DNA from: Larix kaempferi | Taxonomy: Eukaryota > Streptophyta > Pinopsida > Pinales > Pinaceae | DNA length: 64,000 nucleotides | Assembly (NCBI GenBank): GCA_027924585.1 | Contig: BSBM01000150.1 | Coordinates: 13,693,001-13,757,000, forward strand | Direction: 5' to 3' | Shown here: in pieces, positions 12,836 to 25,373 of the stretch | How positions within the stretch are numbered: position 1 is the stretch's first letter | How the letters are laid out: every line of letters begins with the position of its first letter | Program-made: the position numbers and the translations under genes | Notes under the pieces: generated by a model | The model's input: only the letters and a program-made list of their open reading frames with translations | What the model was told of the DNA's origin: nothing | The model's database searches: none

Positions 12836-15575
12836 TGTTGATTAAGTTGTCATTGATGCCAACAATGCCTGGTCATTGATGCCAACAGTTGAGTCTTGGT
12901 GCCCCTTGTGGAGCCCCTGAGGTTTAGTGTTTGGTTTGTGTCAGAGGAGACCTTTTGACTTTGTCCAAGCCCAAGCTTGAAGCCCTTGGAGGCCTTGAGA
13001 CAATGCCAAAACCTTGGCTACCCATTAACTTGGTTGAGTACTCCCAAAGTTGTATCTTGATCCCACTTGCGTCATTGCTTGGTTGATGGTCTCTGTGCCT
13101 CCTTGTATTTGTTGTGGTCCCTTGAGTGCTTGGATGAGGTTTCTTGATTGGTCATGAGGTAGTTTGGTCTTTGAAACCCTCACACAATTGTCTTGTGCCC
13201 TTACTTGGTGCCTTAGCTTGATGATGAAGCCCATGCTTCTGACAAGAAGAAATGACTCATTCTGTGGTCATTTAAAATGACTCACTTGATGAAGCTTGAA
13301 GTCCTTCACCCTTGTTGACAACCCTTTGTCTTGACTTAGTCTCCTTGTTGATTTATGATGGGGTCTTTGACGTTCTGTACAAATTGAAGAATTTAAGAAT
13401 GTGGGGACCAAGTAATTGCAAATAAGCCCCTCATAGGGAGATAGTCATCGTCGAACTATTTCCGTTGATATGTGGAGCATCTCCTAACTCCTCATGGTTG
13501 AATAGATTTGAATTTTTGAAGTTTTATGATTAAATTAAAAAATTAAAATGTAATTTGGAAAAACCTTGCTAGGTCGGCCCAATAATTTTTTTTAAAATGT
13601 GTATAAATGCAAACTCAACCTCATTTGAAGGCTGAAGATTTCGTGGAGTTAGCTCTGGATTCGGTGGTCTCTGTGGCTGCATCTGTACCCAAAAACTCAG
13701 CATAAAACTCTGTGGGGTTACAAGAAGTTGTTTTTGCTATTTTTCTTGAGAATTTTCGGGCTGCCTTCTTCTCAGATTTTTGGACTGTCTCTTCAATTTT
13801 TCGGGCTGCCTCTTGCATAATTCGGATTGCGCCTTCAGTAGATTTCGGGCTGCTCCATGAGCTTTCTGAACCCTCTCTTCTCTGCATAATTCGGACTGTC
13901 TCCACAGTGTTTTTCGGGCTCTTCTCTAAGCATATTCCAGGCTGCTTCAGAATTTTGTTTTTCGGGCTCTTCTCTAAGCATATTCCGAGATGCTTCAATA
14001 TTTCAGGCTCTCCTCTCAGCACAACTCAGGATGCTAACTATACCTATGCTCAGTACACAGTGGTATGCTTAGTTTACACAGAGATATTTTCTGCTTAGTA
14101 ATGTTTACACAAAGATATTTTCAGTAATATTTTCTGCTCAGTAATGTTTACACAGATATTTTCTGAAATTTTTAGAACCCCAACCCGGTTTCAAGCCTTG
14201 AAGCTTCTTTGCATATGGTTTACTGCCGAAACCCCAGTATGCACATTTTATTCATAAAAATGACTTGACTTGAGACACATGAATTTTTTTTTCAAATCTT
14301 TATAACTTAGGAAAATTAATGTACAACCAAGAAACTCAATCTCAGAAATTTAAATCAGCCAACCACATATTTTTTAACACAGATGTTTGACCAAATTGGT
14401 CCAGGATAAACCCCGAAGGGAAAACCTGATTGAGAGTGATTTTATTTATCTTCTGAGGCAAACTAGAAATCAACAGCAGCAGTACTTATCTCAGTTTTTC
14501 TTCTCGAAAAATGTGTCAACGCAAACATCAGTAAAAACCAGCAGTACGGCCCACATGTGCCAAACTTCTTTTTAGCAGTACAACCTTGGGAAATGTGCCC
14601 AAAAAACAACAAAATAATTACCTCAAAATTCGTGCCATATAACAAACTGAACAAACCTCGAAAATTGTGCTAGAAATCATTGCAACAGGACTCGCGATTC
14701 TCCGAGTTTGAATCGGATCGCTAGCTAAAAGAGTCGATTTGGCTCGTCCCGAGTTGAAACCACTTCCGCCGATTTAAAGATTTTGAACCGGAAAAAATCA
14801 CTGAGTTTGACTCGCGAGTTAACCTTATACCCCTTTAAAAGGCGATATGAGAGTCGTTTTCATCACTCATTTTTTCGTTTGGTTTTCTAATTTGCTATTT
14901 CGAGCGGATGTTGGTAGCGACTACGGGTGGGCGGTGTTTACTCAGCAGTCAACAGACGAAAAGAAATCGAGACTCGAAGGACTCAGTCGGATGATGTGAG
15001 CAACAGATTGATTGGTACATCTTGATTGGTACAGCCTGATTGGACAGGTTGATTGTACAGGTTAACGAGTAGTGTGACACAGTTGATGAGCAGTAGTCAG
15101 CAGTGACAGTTGTTGTGCAGTGTGGTACAGGTGTTGGTTAGTAGGTCCACAGGATCAGTGCTATTGTGGTTCAGTAGTTCCTTCATCATATCAGGGTGGC
15201 AGGATGGGGCAAGGAAATCTAGGGAGCTAGGGCTTCCTTAAGGTTGTAGCCTCCTTCCAGTTGTAGCTGGAGAATTGAAGTCATTGTAACAAGGGGGTTG
15301 TTGCTCCCTTCCAGTTGTTGCTGGAAAACTGTTATTATAAAGGCTTCTGTGGTTTTTCCCCCAGGACTTGGGTTTCCACCTAAATATCTTGTGTACTGTG
15401 TTTTGCTATGCTTCCTATGTGATGATGATATGATGAGCTATAATTGTTGATATAATGATAATAACGTATTCTGCATAATATTGAATAAGCTACTGCTGAT
15501 TGTTAACGTTGGAAAAGTAACAAAATCTATACACACTGTTCACCCCCCCTCTCAGTGTGCCCGGTGTGTCCAACA
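12836..15575 (+). mobile_element. Solo LTR C-, inserted in gag-pro of element A
   Basis: A 2.7-kb LTR, TGTTGATTAAG to GTCCAACA, with a perfect 5-bp target duplication TCATC at 12831-12835 and 15576-15580. It has no internal region. The second copy of the family is at 46290-48897 on the other strand. A TATA-like TATAAATG is near 13602, and the Copia-type C-run/G-run motif is near 15345-15385, which sets the orientation. Positions 13730-14010 are degenerate repeats around TTTCGGGCTGCCTC. Overlapping frames on both strands there (13621-14098) are products of the repeat, not genes. Confidence 0.85.
14683..14990. repeat. ACTCG/CGAGT-rich block inside solo LTR C-
   Basis: Unlike its AT-rich surroundings, this block has many copies of ACTCG and CGAGT in both orientations, including the palindrome ACTCGCGAGT near 14810. 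I could not find a counterpart in C+ at 46290-48897. The pattern resembles the subterminal repeats of a hAT-type miniature element, but no 8-bp target duplication was found. Confidence 0.35.
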
Positions 15576-17320
15576 TCATCTTCATGATTGACTGACTCTT
15601 GCAACTTGCCTTCCTCTCTTGTTTTGCTAGGGGCTACTTTCTTTGAGTCACCTGAGGACTTGGTTATTTCTTGTTCAGGGGCATCTATTATTTTCATTAA
15701 ATCTTCTTTTAAGCTTGGGATTTTGATAAGGTCAGTTATATGAACAAGAATCTTTGCACTAGAAAACCGAGAACCCAAATCAATATTCAAGTTATCTAAA
15801 GTGGGGGGAGATGTTACCTTAGGAATATTTTGATTTGACTTTGAGGTTCCAGTATTGTCCTTTCTTTTATATTGTATTCCTTTAAACCTTGACATTTCCA
15901 GGATCTGATGAGGTGAAGGCATTTCACCATACAACTTGGTCACATTGTCCTTTTCTTGACTGTAATGTCTTGCTTGCTCCCAAGTTTCTTTTGAGATGGG
16001 GTGAGTTTTGCCTACGATGTTGATATACTCTAGCTGGGTTTCAGGCTCTCTTGAGAATCTGACATTGCTACTGGCTTTTGACGAACCTTGCTCATTCACA
16101 TGTTGAAAAATGACACAAGAGGATTCAACATGAAAATTAGAGCATGCTCTACAATAGGGAGGAACCTCTTCTAAGACTGCATTAGCTGTTTCCAAAGGAT
16201 TTGGGGTCCTTTGGTCTTGGATGGGTGCCTTTCTTTGATATTGAGTTCTAGGAGCATATTGCGGTTTAGGCACAAAATCTCTTGGGACTTGGTTGGCTTG
16301 AGATCTTTCAATGGCAATCAACCTATTCTGCATGGCATTCATTTGAGCAGTTTGGTTTGACACAAGAGCTTTTAGAAGATCAACCATCTCTTTCATAGGT
16401 TCCTTTACATGATCCTTACTTTCGACATCAATGGCTTTACCTTTGTTTTCGTGCTGCTTGTGCATTGGGATGTTTCCTCTGGTGAAACTAGGAAGGTTGG
16501 ATCTACCACAACTCTGCATGTTTCTATCATTTTTTTCAGCAATATCCATGGCTTTCTTAAGAGTTGTGGGTTCCTTGTCTCTCAATTGATACTTCAAGTC
16601 TCCATCAAAGGCCTCCATGTAGTAAATGAGAATGGAATTGTCAGGTGGTTTAATATCAGCATGGAATTGTCAGGTGGTTTAATATCAGAATTGAATTTTT
16701 TGTTAAATTCTTCCATAGTCTCATTTTCTTTTTTCTTAGTGTTTGTTAAAGCAGCCAACAGGTAGCAGTCTTCTTTAATATCTCCCCATCTTGCAAGGAA
16801 AACAGTTTCAATTTCTTTGAATGTTTTGTACTTGTCATTTTCCAACTTAGTGAACCATTCAAAAGCATCCCCTTCCAAAGATAAAGCAAAAAGTTTCATA
16901 TTCACATCTTCATACATGGCATTCAAGCACCACTTGTTGTAACATTGGGAGAAGAGTAACATGTGAGCACTAGTACTGATATCATTATTTCCGTGAAAGG
17001 AAGGCACTTCTCAATGGCCTTCTCTGGAATCACATGAGGAAACCCAACTATAGCAGTAAGTCAAAAGGATAAAAAAAGTCAACCATTTTGATTGGGAGAT
17101 TATTCAAATTATTTTCCGGAAATAAAAGGTGAATGTCCAAAATTGACTGAGAACCAAGATCCTCAAGGATTCTTCGAGAAGCTAGCTTGCTTTTCCTCCT
17201 GTGGTAAACCTTTTCAGGCTCAGGAATGAACTGAAGCAAGCCCTTAGAGTTCCTTCTCGTAAAATGTCTTGGTAAAGTTAATGACAGTGGAGTCGCCATA
17301 TGTTTTGAGTCAATTTGCAA
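15576..17320 (-). pseudogene. Element A gag (capsid/nucleocapsid), broken
   Basis: Gag protein of a Ty3-like element, the structural protein that packages element RNA. It lies just downstream of the primer binding site. In order on the minus strand: a short basic N-terminal part (17320-17048), a retrotransposon gag core with F-H-G-N-N-D-I-S near 16990 and G-D-A-F-E-W-F near 16860, a lysine-rich linker, and a zinc knuckle near 16135 of form C-x2-C-x3-H-x4-C. The frame breaks near 17008. It breaks again where a 29-bp tandem duplication (about 16633-16690) shifts it. After 15576 the frame runs on into the protease once the solo LTR and one copy of its duplication are ignored, so gag and pro were one frame. 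Confidence 0.8.
16633..16690. repeat. 29-bp tandem duplication in element A gag
   Basis: Two adjacent copies of a 29-bp unit starting ATGGAATTGTCAGG. As 29 is not a multiple of three, it shifts the gag frame; the two open frames meet exactly here (16594 and 16618). Confidence 0.85.
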
Positions 17321-17397
17321 AATTCACTACATACATCAAACAAAGCAAAAACAAAAAGGAAAACTCAAAAGTCATATTCCGGGAATAAACATATTTA

Positions 17398-17415
17398 TCC
17401 CCGACAACGGCGCCA
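17398..17415 (-). other. Primer binding site, tRNA-Asp type (element A)
   Basis: On the minus strand TGGCGCCGTTGTCGGGGA, one mismatch from the complement of the plant tRNA-Asp 3' end. It sits 3 bases inside the LTR end at 17419. This proves that element A reads leftward and that the LTR to its right is the 5' LTR. Confidence 0.85.
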
Positions 17416-19901
17416 AAGTGTTGCCGCCTGGATGCACACTTGGGAAAACGCGGTAGAAATATTCAAGCCTCTTGGTGTGGCCTTGGGGGCAAGTCAGAGT
17501 TAAGAGTTGTCACTTGAAACTTAAATCCCTCCGTCTAGGCTTTACTTCTATCGAAGCCAAGGGGGGTGGACCCTAAAAAGAAAGAATCTAATCTAGGATT
17601 TAATCAAATGAAAACTACTTTTTTATTTTACCAACTATAAGAGCAATGGAAATTGAAAGTTCAACAGAATATAACATCCATCATCATCATTTTTGCAGAT
17701 ATAAATTGAACAAAATAATAATCAACAAGACCAGTGCCCAATATAAAGATGCATAGAATTAAAAGTGCCTTGGAGTGCTGCATGTTTCATGGTTGGTAAA
17801 TTTTATTATTAAGGTTATGGTAATTAGTGGGTGTTTTCTTGTCTGGGCCACTAAAAATTACTTTCTCAAACTGAGCGCATAAGCAACTTTACCAAGTGTC
17901 CAACGAGGAGAGGACGAACCTCATTAATGAGTATCCCCCTGACTCTGCGGTAGTCACTCTCCGCGACCTCCTGAGTTTTCGAAATTAAGCTTATGTGGAT
18001 TTTCCTATTAGTCTAATGCTTACCTTCCTTTCTGGTTGACCAACTGATCGGACTGTGTTGCAGCGATCCAGAGCATACGGGAAGATAAGCGTTGGTTTAT
18101 TTTAAAAGAACTTAGGATTTTCTATGTAGTTAATCTAATTCCAAGAGTCTCTTTTCCGGTCGAATTCCATTACTCGAGCAAGCACTTTCGTGGCATTGTA
18201 CTTCGGGAAAGCAAGGATAAAGTTACTCAAAACTGGAAATTGTTATAAAATGTGAAAAAGCTAGGTCCTGAGTGAACTTGTGGCCTGCCATTGAAACGGA
18301 CCAACAAGGTAAATTTTATTAGCTGCGGAAAAGGAAATCTAAACTAAAAATCACAAACCACCAAAAATGGAGTCGACATAGTTCCCCCTTGGGGGGATGG
18401 GGTGTGGGCGCTGGATAGCCCACTTGCTCTCGCTTAATTTTCTTTTACAATGCAAAGAGAAGTGCCTTGGTCCTTGAAAAATGGACTCAAAGGCTTACAA
18501 AAATTCACAGAACAAGAATCTGGTTGAAGGGGAATGGATCTAGGGTGCTCCAAATGGTCCAATCTACCGAAAATCGGCCAGAGTTTTCTCCTACCTGTTC
18601 ATGAAATGCTGCAAAACAATAAGCAAATATTAGTAAAAAGTGCCCCAAAACACTTAGAAAGTGATTTTGGGTCACCACAAAAAATTATAGAAAAATATAC
18701 TAGGTTAATCTATGATAAATCAACGAAAAATAACCAAGGAAAGCAAGCTTTCCTTGGGATCTTGGCTTGCTTTTGAGACAGCCAATAAAATGCACATTTT
18801 AAATTTGCAAGATATAAACTTTTAAGAGATTAATACTAGCCTTCTACTTAAGCCTTGAGATCTTATGATAAAAATGACTTTTGTAAGCAAACTAATAATT
18901 AGATCTAGAAGGAAAGATAAATCTTACAAAGTTACTAGATCTTAAAGCGACTAAAATACTAGATCTTCTTATGCTTGAATCAATAAATTATAGACCTATT
19001 ATTCTAATTGCATAAAGTAACAGGAACAAGAAAATGGATGAAAGAGAGAGGGAGATAAGAAAGAGCTTTTATGTTCTTGAGAAGAGGCTTTGGGGCCTTC
19101 CGGTGGAGAACTGAAGGACTTAGTCTGCAAAAGATGTTAGAAAAATGAAGGAAGCAAGCAAGATCCTCCACTAATCCACTTGAGATAACGTGCAAATCAC
19201 ATCAACTTGAACACACAAGATCAAATCTAGACATAGACATATGAGAAATCGAATTTATAATGGTCATAAACAAATGAAACATCAAACTTAGATCCCTACA
19301 CATGCATATGTAAATGATTAAAACAATAGAACTATTTCCTAACCTTTCTTATAAATCGATACCGATCCTTACAATAAGCTAGATTTAGATGCAAGAGAAA
19401 AACAAGCAGCTCAAATACATGTTACCTCAATGAAAATCATGACATTCATCCACTCATCAAAGGCCTACACCCTCAGTTGCACGAAACGGGGAAACGGGGA
19501 CAAGTTTCCAAAACGGGGATGCGTAGGAAACGTGACCCTCCAAAATTTTTGAAACGGGGAAACGCGATATATATATATATATATATATTTATAATTATTT
19601 ACAGATTAAAATTTTAGTCATAGTCATACATGTAACATCACATTTACTATTTTACTCATAATTTCATAAGTGATTCCATAATGCAAGTATTAATATCCAA
19701 AAAACAACACATTTTAGTATTTTACCCATAAACGATTCCATAATACAAGTGGAAATAGCCAAAAAACAGCCCTCATAAATGAGGCTAAGCCGCTAATACA
19801 TATATATAAAAAATCAGCCTTTATATATGAGGCTACAAGTACAAAGCTACATCAACAGGAACAATGAACACATAAAAAAAACATCTGCTCAAGCCCAAAG
19901 A

Positions 19902-22082
19902 CTAATAGTCATCATCCTCGGGCTCATCTTCATCATCATCCTGAAAAATAGAACAAGAAGCATGCCCAATAGTGGATTGTTGACCGGAAGAAGATTGGCC
20001 AACTCCACTTCTAGGTTCCTCAATATTTAAGGCAGCAAGAGAGATGTCCAAGTCAGCTGATTCTGGATCCACATCCCATTCTTTAGAAGACCCACTGGTA
20101 TATTCCGGACCCCTACGAGAAGCAAGGCGAAGATTGGAGTGCACATAAACAAGATCCTCAGCCTTTTGTGAACCCAACCTGTTGCGCTTCACAGAATGAA
20201 TAAAACCATAGGTGCTCCAATTCCTTTCTGCCGATGAAGAGCTTGCCACCTGTGAAAGAATACGAATGGCAAGTGTTTGCAAATGCCCACCATTTGCTCC
20301 ATGACAAATCCACCACCTAACCCGACTCATGGTGCTTCTCTCATCCAAAGATGATATATTTGAATAATCATCCAATCCTGCAGCAAAACTAGCAAATTCT
20401 TCCTTCACCTCCCTGTGTAGATGAGCTGGAAACATTCTCATAAGGGCCTTTTTCACTCCATTAGCAACCTCTCAATCCTGATGGGGTGCCCTCCTCTTCC
20501 CATTGCTTTGAGCAATGAGTTGTTCATCATATAATCTTGGGTTCAAGGCATGTGCTAAAGTGTGCAATGGAGTGTTGAAACTATTCCACCTGTCAACCAT
20601 GATTTTATGTACCAAATCAACAAATCCACCATCAACATATAAAAGCTAAGGAGACTCAAGCAAAATGATTTCCATAGTCTTCTCAACCATGGTATCCATG
20701 CCATCATATACCTCTCCCAAGAAAGGTCAGCATGTGTCAGCGCTTCGAAGAAATGCAGGGGTTGTGAACTTGAGCAAGAAATCTATCTTGCTCCACCACT
20801 CCTCATCAAGACACAATCTGCGCACAACAATTCCTCGCTTTGAATCTGCCTGTCTCCACTCAACCCAAAGTTGACTGACTACCATAGAAACTAATGGTTG
20901 CTTAACCTCAACAAGGCGACGCAACATGATGAAGTTGGAAACATATCTTGTCTCAGCAACTTTCAACAACTCCAATCTGGAGTATTCTTGAAATATGGCT
21001 TGAGATTGGTGGTGGTTGGTGATGAATTTAACTATCTCCCTTGCTTGCCCTGTGAGTTCCTTGATCCATGGAACTTTGTTGTCGATCTCTTCTAAGATCA
21101 GGTTCAGATTATGGACAATGTAAGGTGTCCAAAAAATGTGCTCAAACTTGCTCTCAACAATTAAACCTGCAGCTTTGCAAACCGGTGCATTATCCGTGAT
21201 AACTTGCACCACCTTATTAGGCCCTATTTGCTCAATAGCTTTGATTAAAACATTAGCAATGAATTGAGCATCTTTCACCTCCCCTGAACAGTATTTAGCC
21301 CTTAGAAACATTGCTCCTTTTGGTGAAGTGGCAATGATGTTTATCAGTGGCCTATGCCTGGTATCTGTCCATCCATCTGAGACTACTATAATCCCAGAGC
21401 TGCCCCATGAAGCACGAATCGGTGCTAAGATATCCTGCACAAGCTCCTTCTCCTTTTTTAGGAGATCAGTTCGGACTTTTTCATAGTTTGGCCCCTTGTA
21501 CCCTGCAGGAGCTGTGTTAATTGCTCGCACAAGATCATGCCAGTAAGGAGACTGAACCACATTGAAAGGTATCCCACAAGCATAGAGGGCCCTAGCCACC
21601 CTTGTGTCGGCTTCTTCTCTCCCTTGAACATTCACTAATTTGGCTATTCTACTCTCTTGGATTGAAGGAGTCCCTTTGGGATTTTTTGATGGTTGTACTT
21701 CTTGTTGTTGAGCTGCTTTCCTCTTCCTTGCTTCAAGCACAATCCTTGGCTCGGTGTTTGGAGGCTGAATGGAAGCATTTGCAAGCTGGTCATGTCTTCT
21801 TTTAAGCCTATCAGCCTCATCTTGCTCAACTTCATACTTCCTCCTCTCAATTGGGTCACTTGTTTTTGGGCAACCTTCAACACCCTTTCCTGCTTCATGC
21901 AAGAAATGTGACTTGACTCTTGGGTAGGAGCCCCTATACTGAGATTTGCAGAGTGTACATCGCCACTCCCATGAGCCACCACCTCCACATCTTGCAATCT
22001 TTTGAACATGAGCCCAAAGAGGATAGTATTCAGCCCTCTTGTTGACCTTAGGGGCTGAACCAGTAGCTTGGCTGGAAGCCAT
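19902..22082 (-). pseudogene. hAT transposase (BED finger, DUF659, dimerisation domain), three stops
   Basis: A hAT-family transposase, the enzyme that would cut and paste the element. One frame of 726 codons runs from ATG at 22082 to 19902, broken only by stops at codon 452 (20727-20729), 479 (20646-20648) and 537 (20472-20474). A BED zinc finger covers about residues 20-71 (C42, C45, H59 or H62, C71). DUF659 covers about 180-330, with S-D-G-W at 235-238 and I-T-D-N at 295-298, holding the two catalytic aspartates. The C-terminal dimerisation region lies in the last 190 residues (S-S-S-A-E-R-N-W-S-T), followed by an acidic tail. No frameshift is needed, so decay is recent. ATG at 22082 gives the complete BED domain. 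Confidence 0.9.
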
Positions 22083-22720
22083 TGCTGCTGCAAAAAAATT
22101 TAAAAAACAAATCAGCCATAAATAAAAAAAAAATTAGAAAAAAAAAATTCCTATAGCACATAAATTTTTTTATGAATTTGCCTGTCTCTGAATATTCCTA
22201 GAAAAAAAAAAATAGCAAACAATTGAAATTTTAAATACAACATGCTTCTAAGTTCTACTTCTCACCAATTTAAAAACCGAGCTATTGCTGTTCCAATCTG
22301 CGGTCTCTGCGCCAATCTGCAGCTGCGTTCAAAACTGAACCTCACACTCAGCTCACTCCCTGTTCACTCCACTCACATTCAGCTCACACAAAAGCTCACG
22401 GTTCACACAAACTCGGGGTTCACCTTAATGCTCACGGCTCTCACAAACTCGGTCTCGCGGGTTCCCACTCAGCTCACAGCTCACAATGCGCGGTTCACAC
22501 TCAACGCACAGTTGACTCCCACTTAGGCTCACCCTAACGCTCAGTCAGCTCACGGTTCACTCCCACTCAACTCACATCTCACCCTAACCCTCACGGTTCA
22601 CTCGCAGCAACACTCGCAGGAGATGAAGAAACACTCGCAGCAACACTCGCAGGAGATGAAGAAACACTCGCAGCAACACTCGCAACACTCACAAGTTAGA
22701 AATGATGTAATTACAGAAAT
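22083..22720 (-). other. hAT-1 upstream region with short tandem repeats
   Basis: Presumed promoter and leader side of the transposase. It has A-rich stretches (22090-22215), then a GC-richer part with many variants of GCTCAC/TTCACTC (22330-22600) and about four copies of CACTCGCAGCAACACTCGCAG-like units (22600-22690). The frame 22242-22526 is a by-product of the repeats. Confidence 0.5.
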
Positions 22721-24139
22721 GTGCTAGCTAATTTATAAGGTTGGACGGAGGTCACGAGCTAGCTAAACCTAAACCGGAACTCGAAATTTCATTAAAAAAC
22801 GAACATTTTTCGCGGATTGAGCATTGACGGCCGGAAACGTGGAGAAATTTCCAAATCCGATTATGAAATGGGTTTCCAAAATTGCAACGCGTTTCGTTTT
22901 TCCTGAAACGGGTTTCCGTACCGTTCCGTACGCATTTCTCCGTTTCCGTACGGAAACGGACGAGGGACGCCGGGGGCTAGCCCGTTTCCTGCAACTTAGC
23001 CTACACCAAACTCGACCTCCAAAGTCTCCTTTATTCTCATAAATAAAATAAGCAGTTACAATGGCAAGCTCTCAATCTCAAAACTCCAACTAGCTTGACA
23101 ATGGGGAGAGAGCCTTGCTTAAATAGACAAAGACAAGAGAGGGGGGCACATTTGCTCATGAAGAGGGAGGGTGCACCATATGAGAGAGTTATGCCATGAA
23201 GTGTGCCATGATGGAGGGGATTGTTTCCTCTATTTGAGCTGCCAAAAATCAGCCCCAATGCTGCCTTAAATTCAGTTGCACACTCCTTTAAGAATGCACC
23301 CCCCTCTTTCAAGGAATGCACCCCTCTTACGTGGAATTCGCCCCCCTCTTATGGGGATTTGATTCCCTCATTTATGGCTGCCAAAAAGTCACTCAAAAAC
23401 ATCCCAAAACTGTCTCAATCAAATATGACCTTATCCTCTTCCAAATCCCACTGATCTAGGGATTGAATTTTTTTTCATTTTTCACTTTTTTGGTATTTTT
23501 TCTCAGTTTTTTGACTTTTTCGAGTAAAAGTAAAATAAATGAAAAATAAAATACTCAACCAATTAAGAAAGTGGGTCTTGGGGTAAAGTAGATGCTTTGA
23601 GCTTGAAAATGAGCATCCCCATGGCAGAATTGACCCCTAGACCACAAATTTATTACATTTTTGATTTTTTTCCATTAAACTATTAAAAAATAGTCCAATT
23701 TTACCGAAAAAGTATTTTTTCTCAGAACTTAAAAAAAACTAAGGGGTACCTAGCACATGTCCATACGACTCAATTCTAGTGTCTAGCATGTTCATACATT
23801 GATCCATGGACTTTAATAACCTTCTAAAGCCTAACCACCACACCAGGCATTCCAACTTTGTAGGAGTAGGAACAAAACTAAAAAATTATGTCCTGCTAAA
23901 ACGCAAAACATAATTAGTAAGTGAAAAAACTCCTTGGAATACCTGACTTGATTGACAAGTCCTAGGAAGCCAAGTCCTTTACATAAAAATAGCATGCTAG
24001 TACACTTTATTACAAACCCTGCAGGGCATGGACATGTGAAGAAAAAATAAAAAAAGGGCCCTAAAAAAGGCCTGATGGACTTCTGAATGTTGATGACGAA
24101 CATGTAATATGTTCATACTTTGTCCGCTCACTTGAAAGT

Positions 24140-24162
24140 CCAACTAAGTACAACTTAGTTGG
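24140..24162 (-). other. LTR-terminal hairpin of element A
   Basis: A perfect 10-bp stem CCAACTAAGT / ACTTAGTTGG with a 3-nt loop, starting 5 nt inside the LTR 5' end on the element strand. The equivalent in LTR B has a G-T wobble; in LTR I one pair has changed on both sides. Confidence 0.8.
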
Positions 24163-24167
24163 TAACA

Positions 24168-24634
24168 AAACCCTCACCCATTTTGTTCCTTTGGGTTTGC
24201 CAGAGTCGTATGTTACCTATTTCAACATTCTCCTTGTACTCTATTTCTTTTCAGTTCTTATAGAGATGCCTTTGCTTTCCCTTTGCTTACTCACTGATGT
24301 ACTTTTATAGTCCCCTGGCCATTTGATACCACCAATGGACTTTTGTATTTAAATTAAATACAAGGGAATAGCTGGGAGCTTTGCTTAGTACTTGGACATC
24401 AAAGGTGGAAGTCTTTTTTATTGTATTTTTTCTCATTTTAGTTTTTGTTGACTTATCTTTTAGTTTTTTTAAAAGTGTGCATTGAACCCTCACCCATTTT
24501 GTTCCTTTGGGTTTGCCAGAGTCCTATGTTACCTATTTTGGTATTATGCTTGTACACTATTTCTTTTTAGTTCTTATAGAGATAGATTCCGTTTGCACTC
24601 CCATTGCTTACTTATTGATGTACTTTTATAGTCC
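24168..24634. repeat. Host-like intergenic/intron sequence with tandem duplication
   Basis: No gene recognised. A unit of about 320 bp beginning near CCCTCACCCATTTTG occurs at 24172-24486 and again from 24489. The second copy is interrupted by solo LTR D1 at 24634 and resumes at 30018-30120, where the TTAAATA-AGGGGAATAG block and the TACTTGGACATC block reappear. This shows that the three host-like islands belong together. Confidence 0.65.
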
Positions 24635-25373
24635 TGTTATCACCAAACTTGTAGTTGCCCCTAGAGATGGATCCAAGGTGGATGGCAGAGGGGATAGGCA
24701 ACCAAAGAGGTGCAACCAAGATAACCTCGACTCCCAATGGATGGTTGTCACGCCAATCGAGGCAATCTTCACTTTATGTTATCTAGCCCAAGAGAACAAA
24801 GGGGGAGACCAGATCTACTCCCAATAGGAGAGATAAGACCAAGACACCAGATCAAATCAAGTATGGATGAAGTACGTAAGGTGTATGGTAAACCCTAGAT
24901 CTATGGATGAAGTCACAAGATGAGTAATCGATTGGATCAAGAGGCTTAAGCAATGTAAATTTGGTCCAACTTGGTTATGTAAGTGACTTATGAGATTTAG
25001 AACCAGATCTAGGATCAGGGTACTAGTCAAAGATGAGATAATCCATTGCCTTGGGAACCATGTCCAATGCAAGGTAGTTAGGGACAGAGTTGGGGCTAAC
25101 TAGTACCAAAGATATGCTTGATGAGTGGATATGACAATGTCTAGGTGTTCAAGCAGTAAGACAAAGATCAAACCACAAGCAAACTCAACAACCCAGAAAA
25201 GTCGTGAGGGCTTAGGGAAGTATCAGTGCCTTGGTAAATGGGCCAAATGGAGTTGGATGTCCACCAAACTGTAGATCAGGGATGTTTAGGTGTAAAGCTA
25301 GGTGGGTCTTGAAAATTAAGATCATCCAATGGCTAGATCTCAGTAGATTTGAGATTGAAATGCATCACCAAGT

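Larger units (their letters stand above)
19472..22999 (-). mobile_element. hAT-1 DNA transposon, near-complete
   Basis: A 3.5-kb hAT element with the perfect 8-bp target duplication CCTACACC (19464-19471 and 23000-23007) and short inverted ends CTCAGTTGCA / TGCAACTTAG. Both subterminal regions are full of GAAACGGG-type motifs (19483-19570 and 22860-22990), typical transposase-binding clusters of hAT elements. It carries one transposase gene on the minus strand. A TA microsatellite is at about 19567-19590. It sits in the element A 5' LTR, so it is younger than that insertion. Confidence 0.9.
17419..24167 (-). mobile_element. Element A, 5' LTR (about 3.2 kb, interrupted by hAT-1)
   Basis: The LTR runs from 24167 (element start TGTTACCAAC) to 17419 (element end GGCGGCAACA). 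Removing hAT-1 and one copy of its duplication leaves about 3.2 kb. Family members are B (30489-41286), I (44902 on) and more distantly E (31869-36108). A conserved block containing GTGGCCTTGGGGGCAAG lies near the element 3' end (about 17478) and again at about 30546 and 31942. It is noncoding apart from the inserted transposon. Confidence 0.85.

Noticed and set aside
13621-14098. Long frames on both strands
   Set aside because: Both come from the degenerate TTTCGGGCTGCC repeats in solo LTR C-.
15527-15575. C-terminal end of gag from 15575 to 15527
   Set aside because: These codons are inside solo LTR C-; gag sequence stops at the target duplication at 15576.
20458-20730. Two separate hAT genes at 19902-20456 and 20727-22082
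   Set aside because: Both frames are in the same phase and the interval between them reads through except for stops, so it is one pseudogene.
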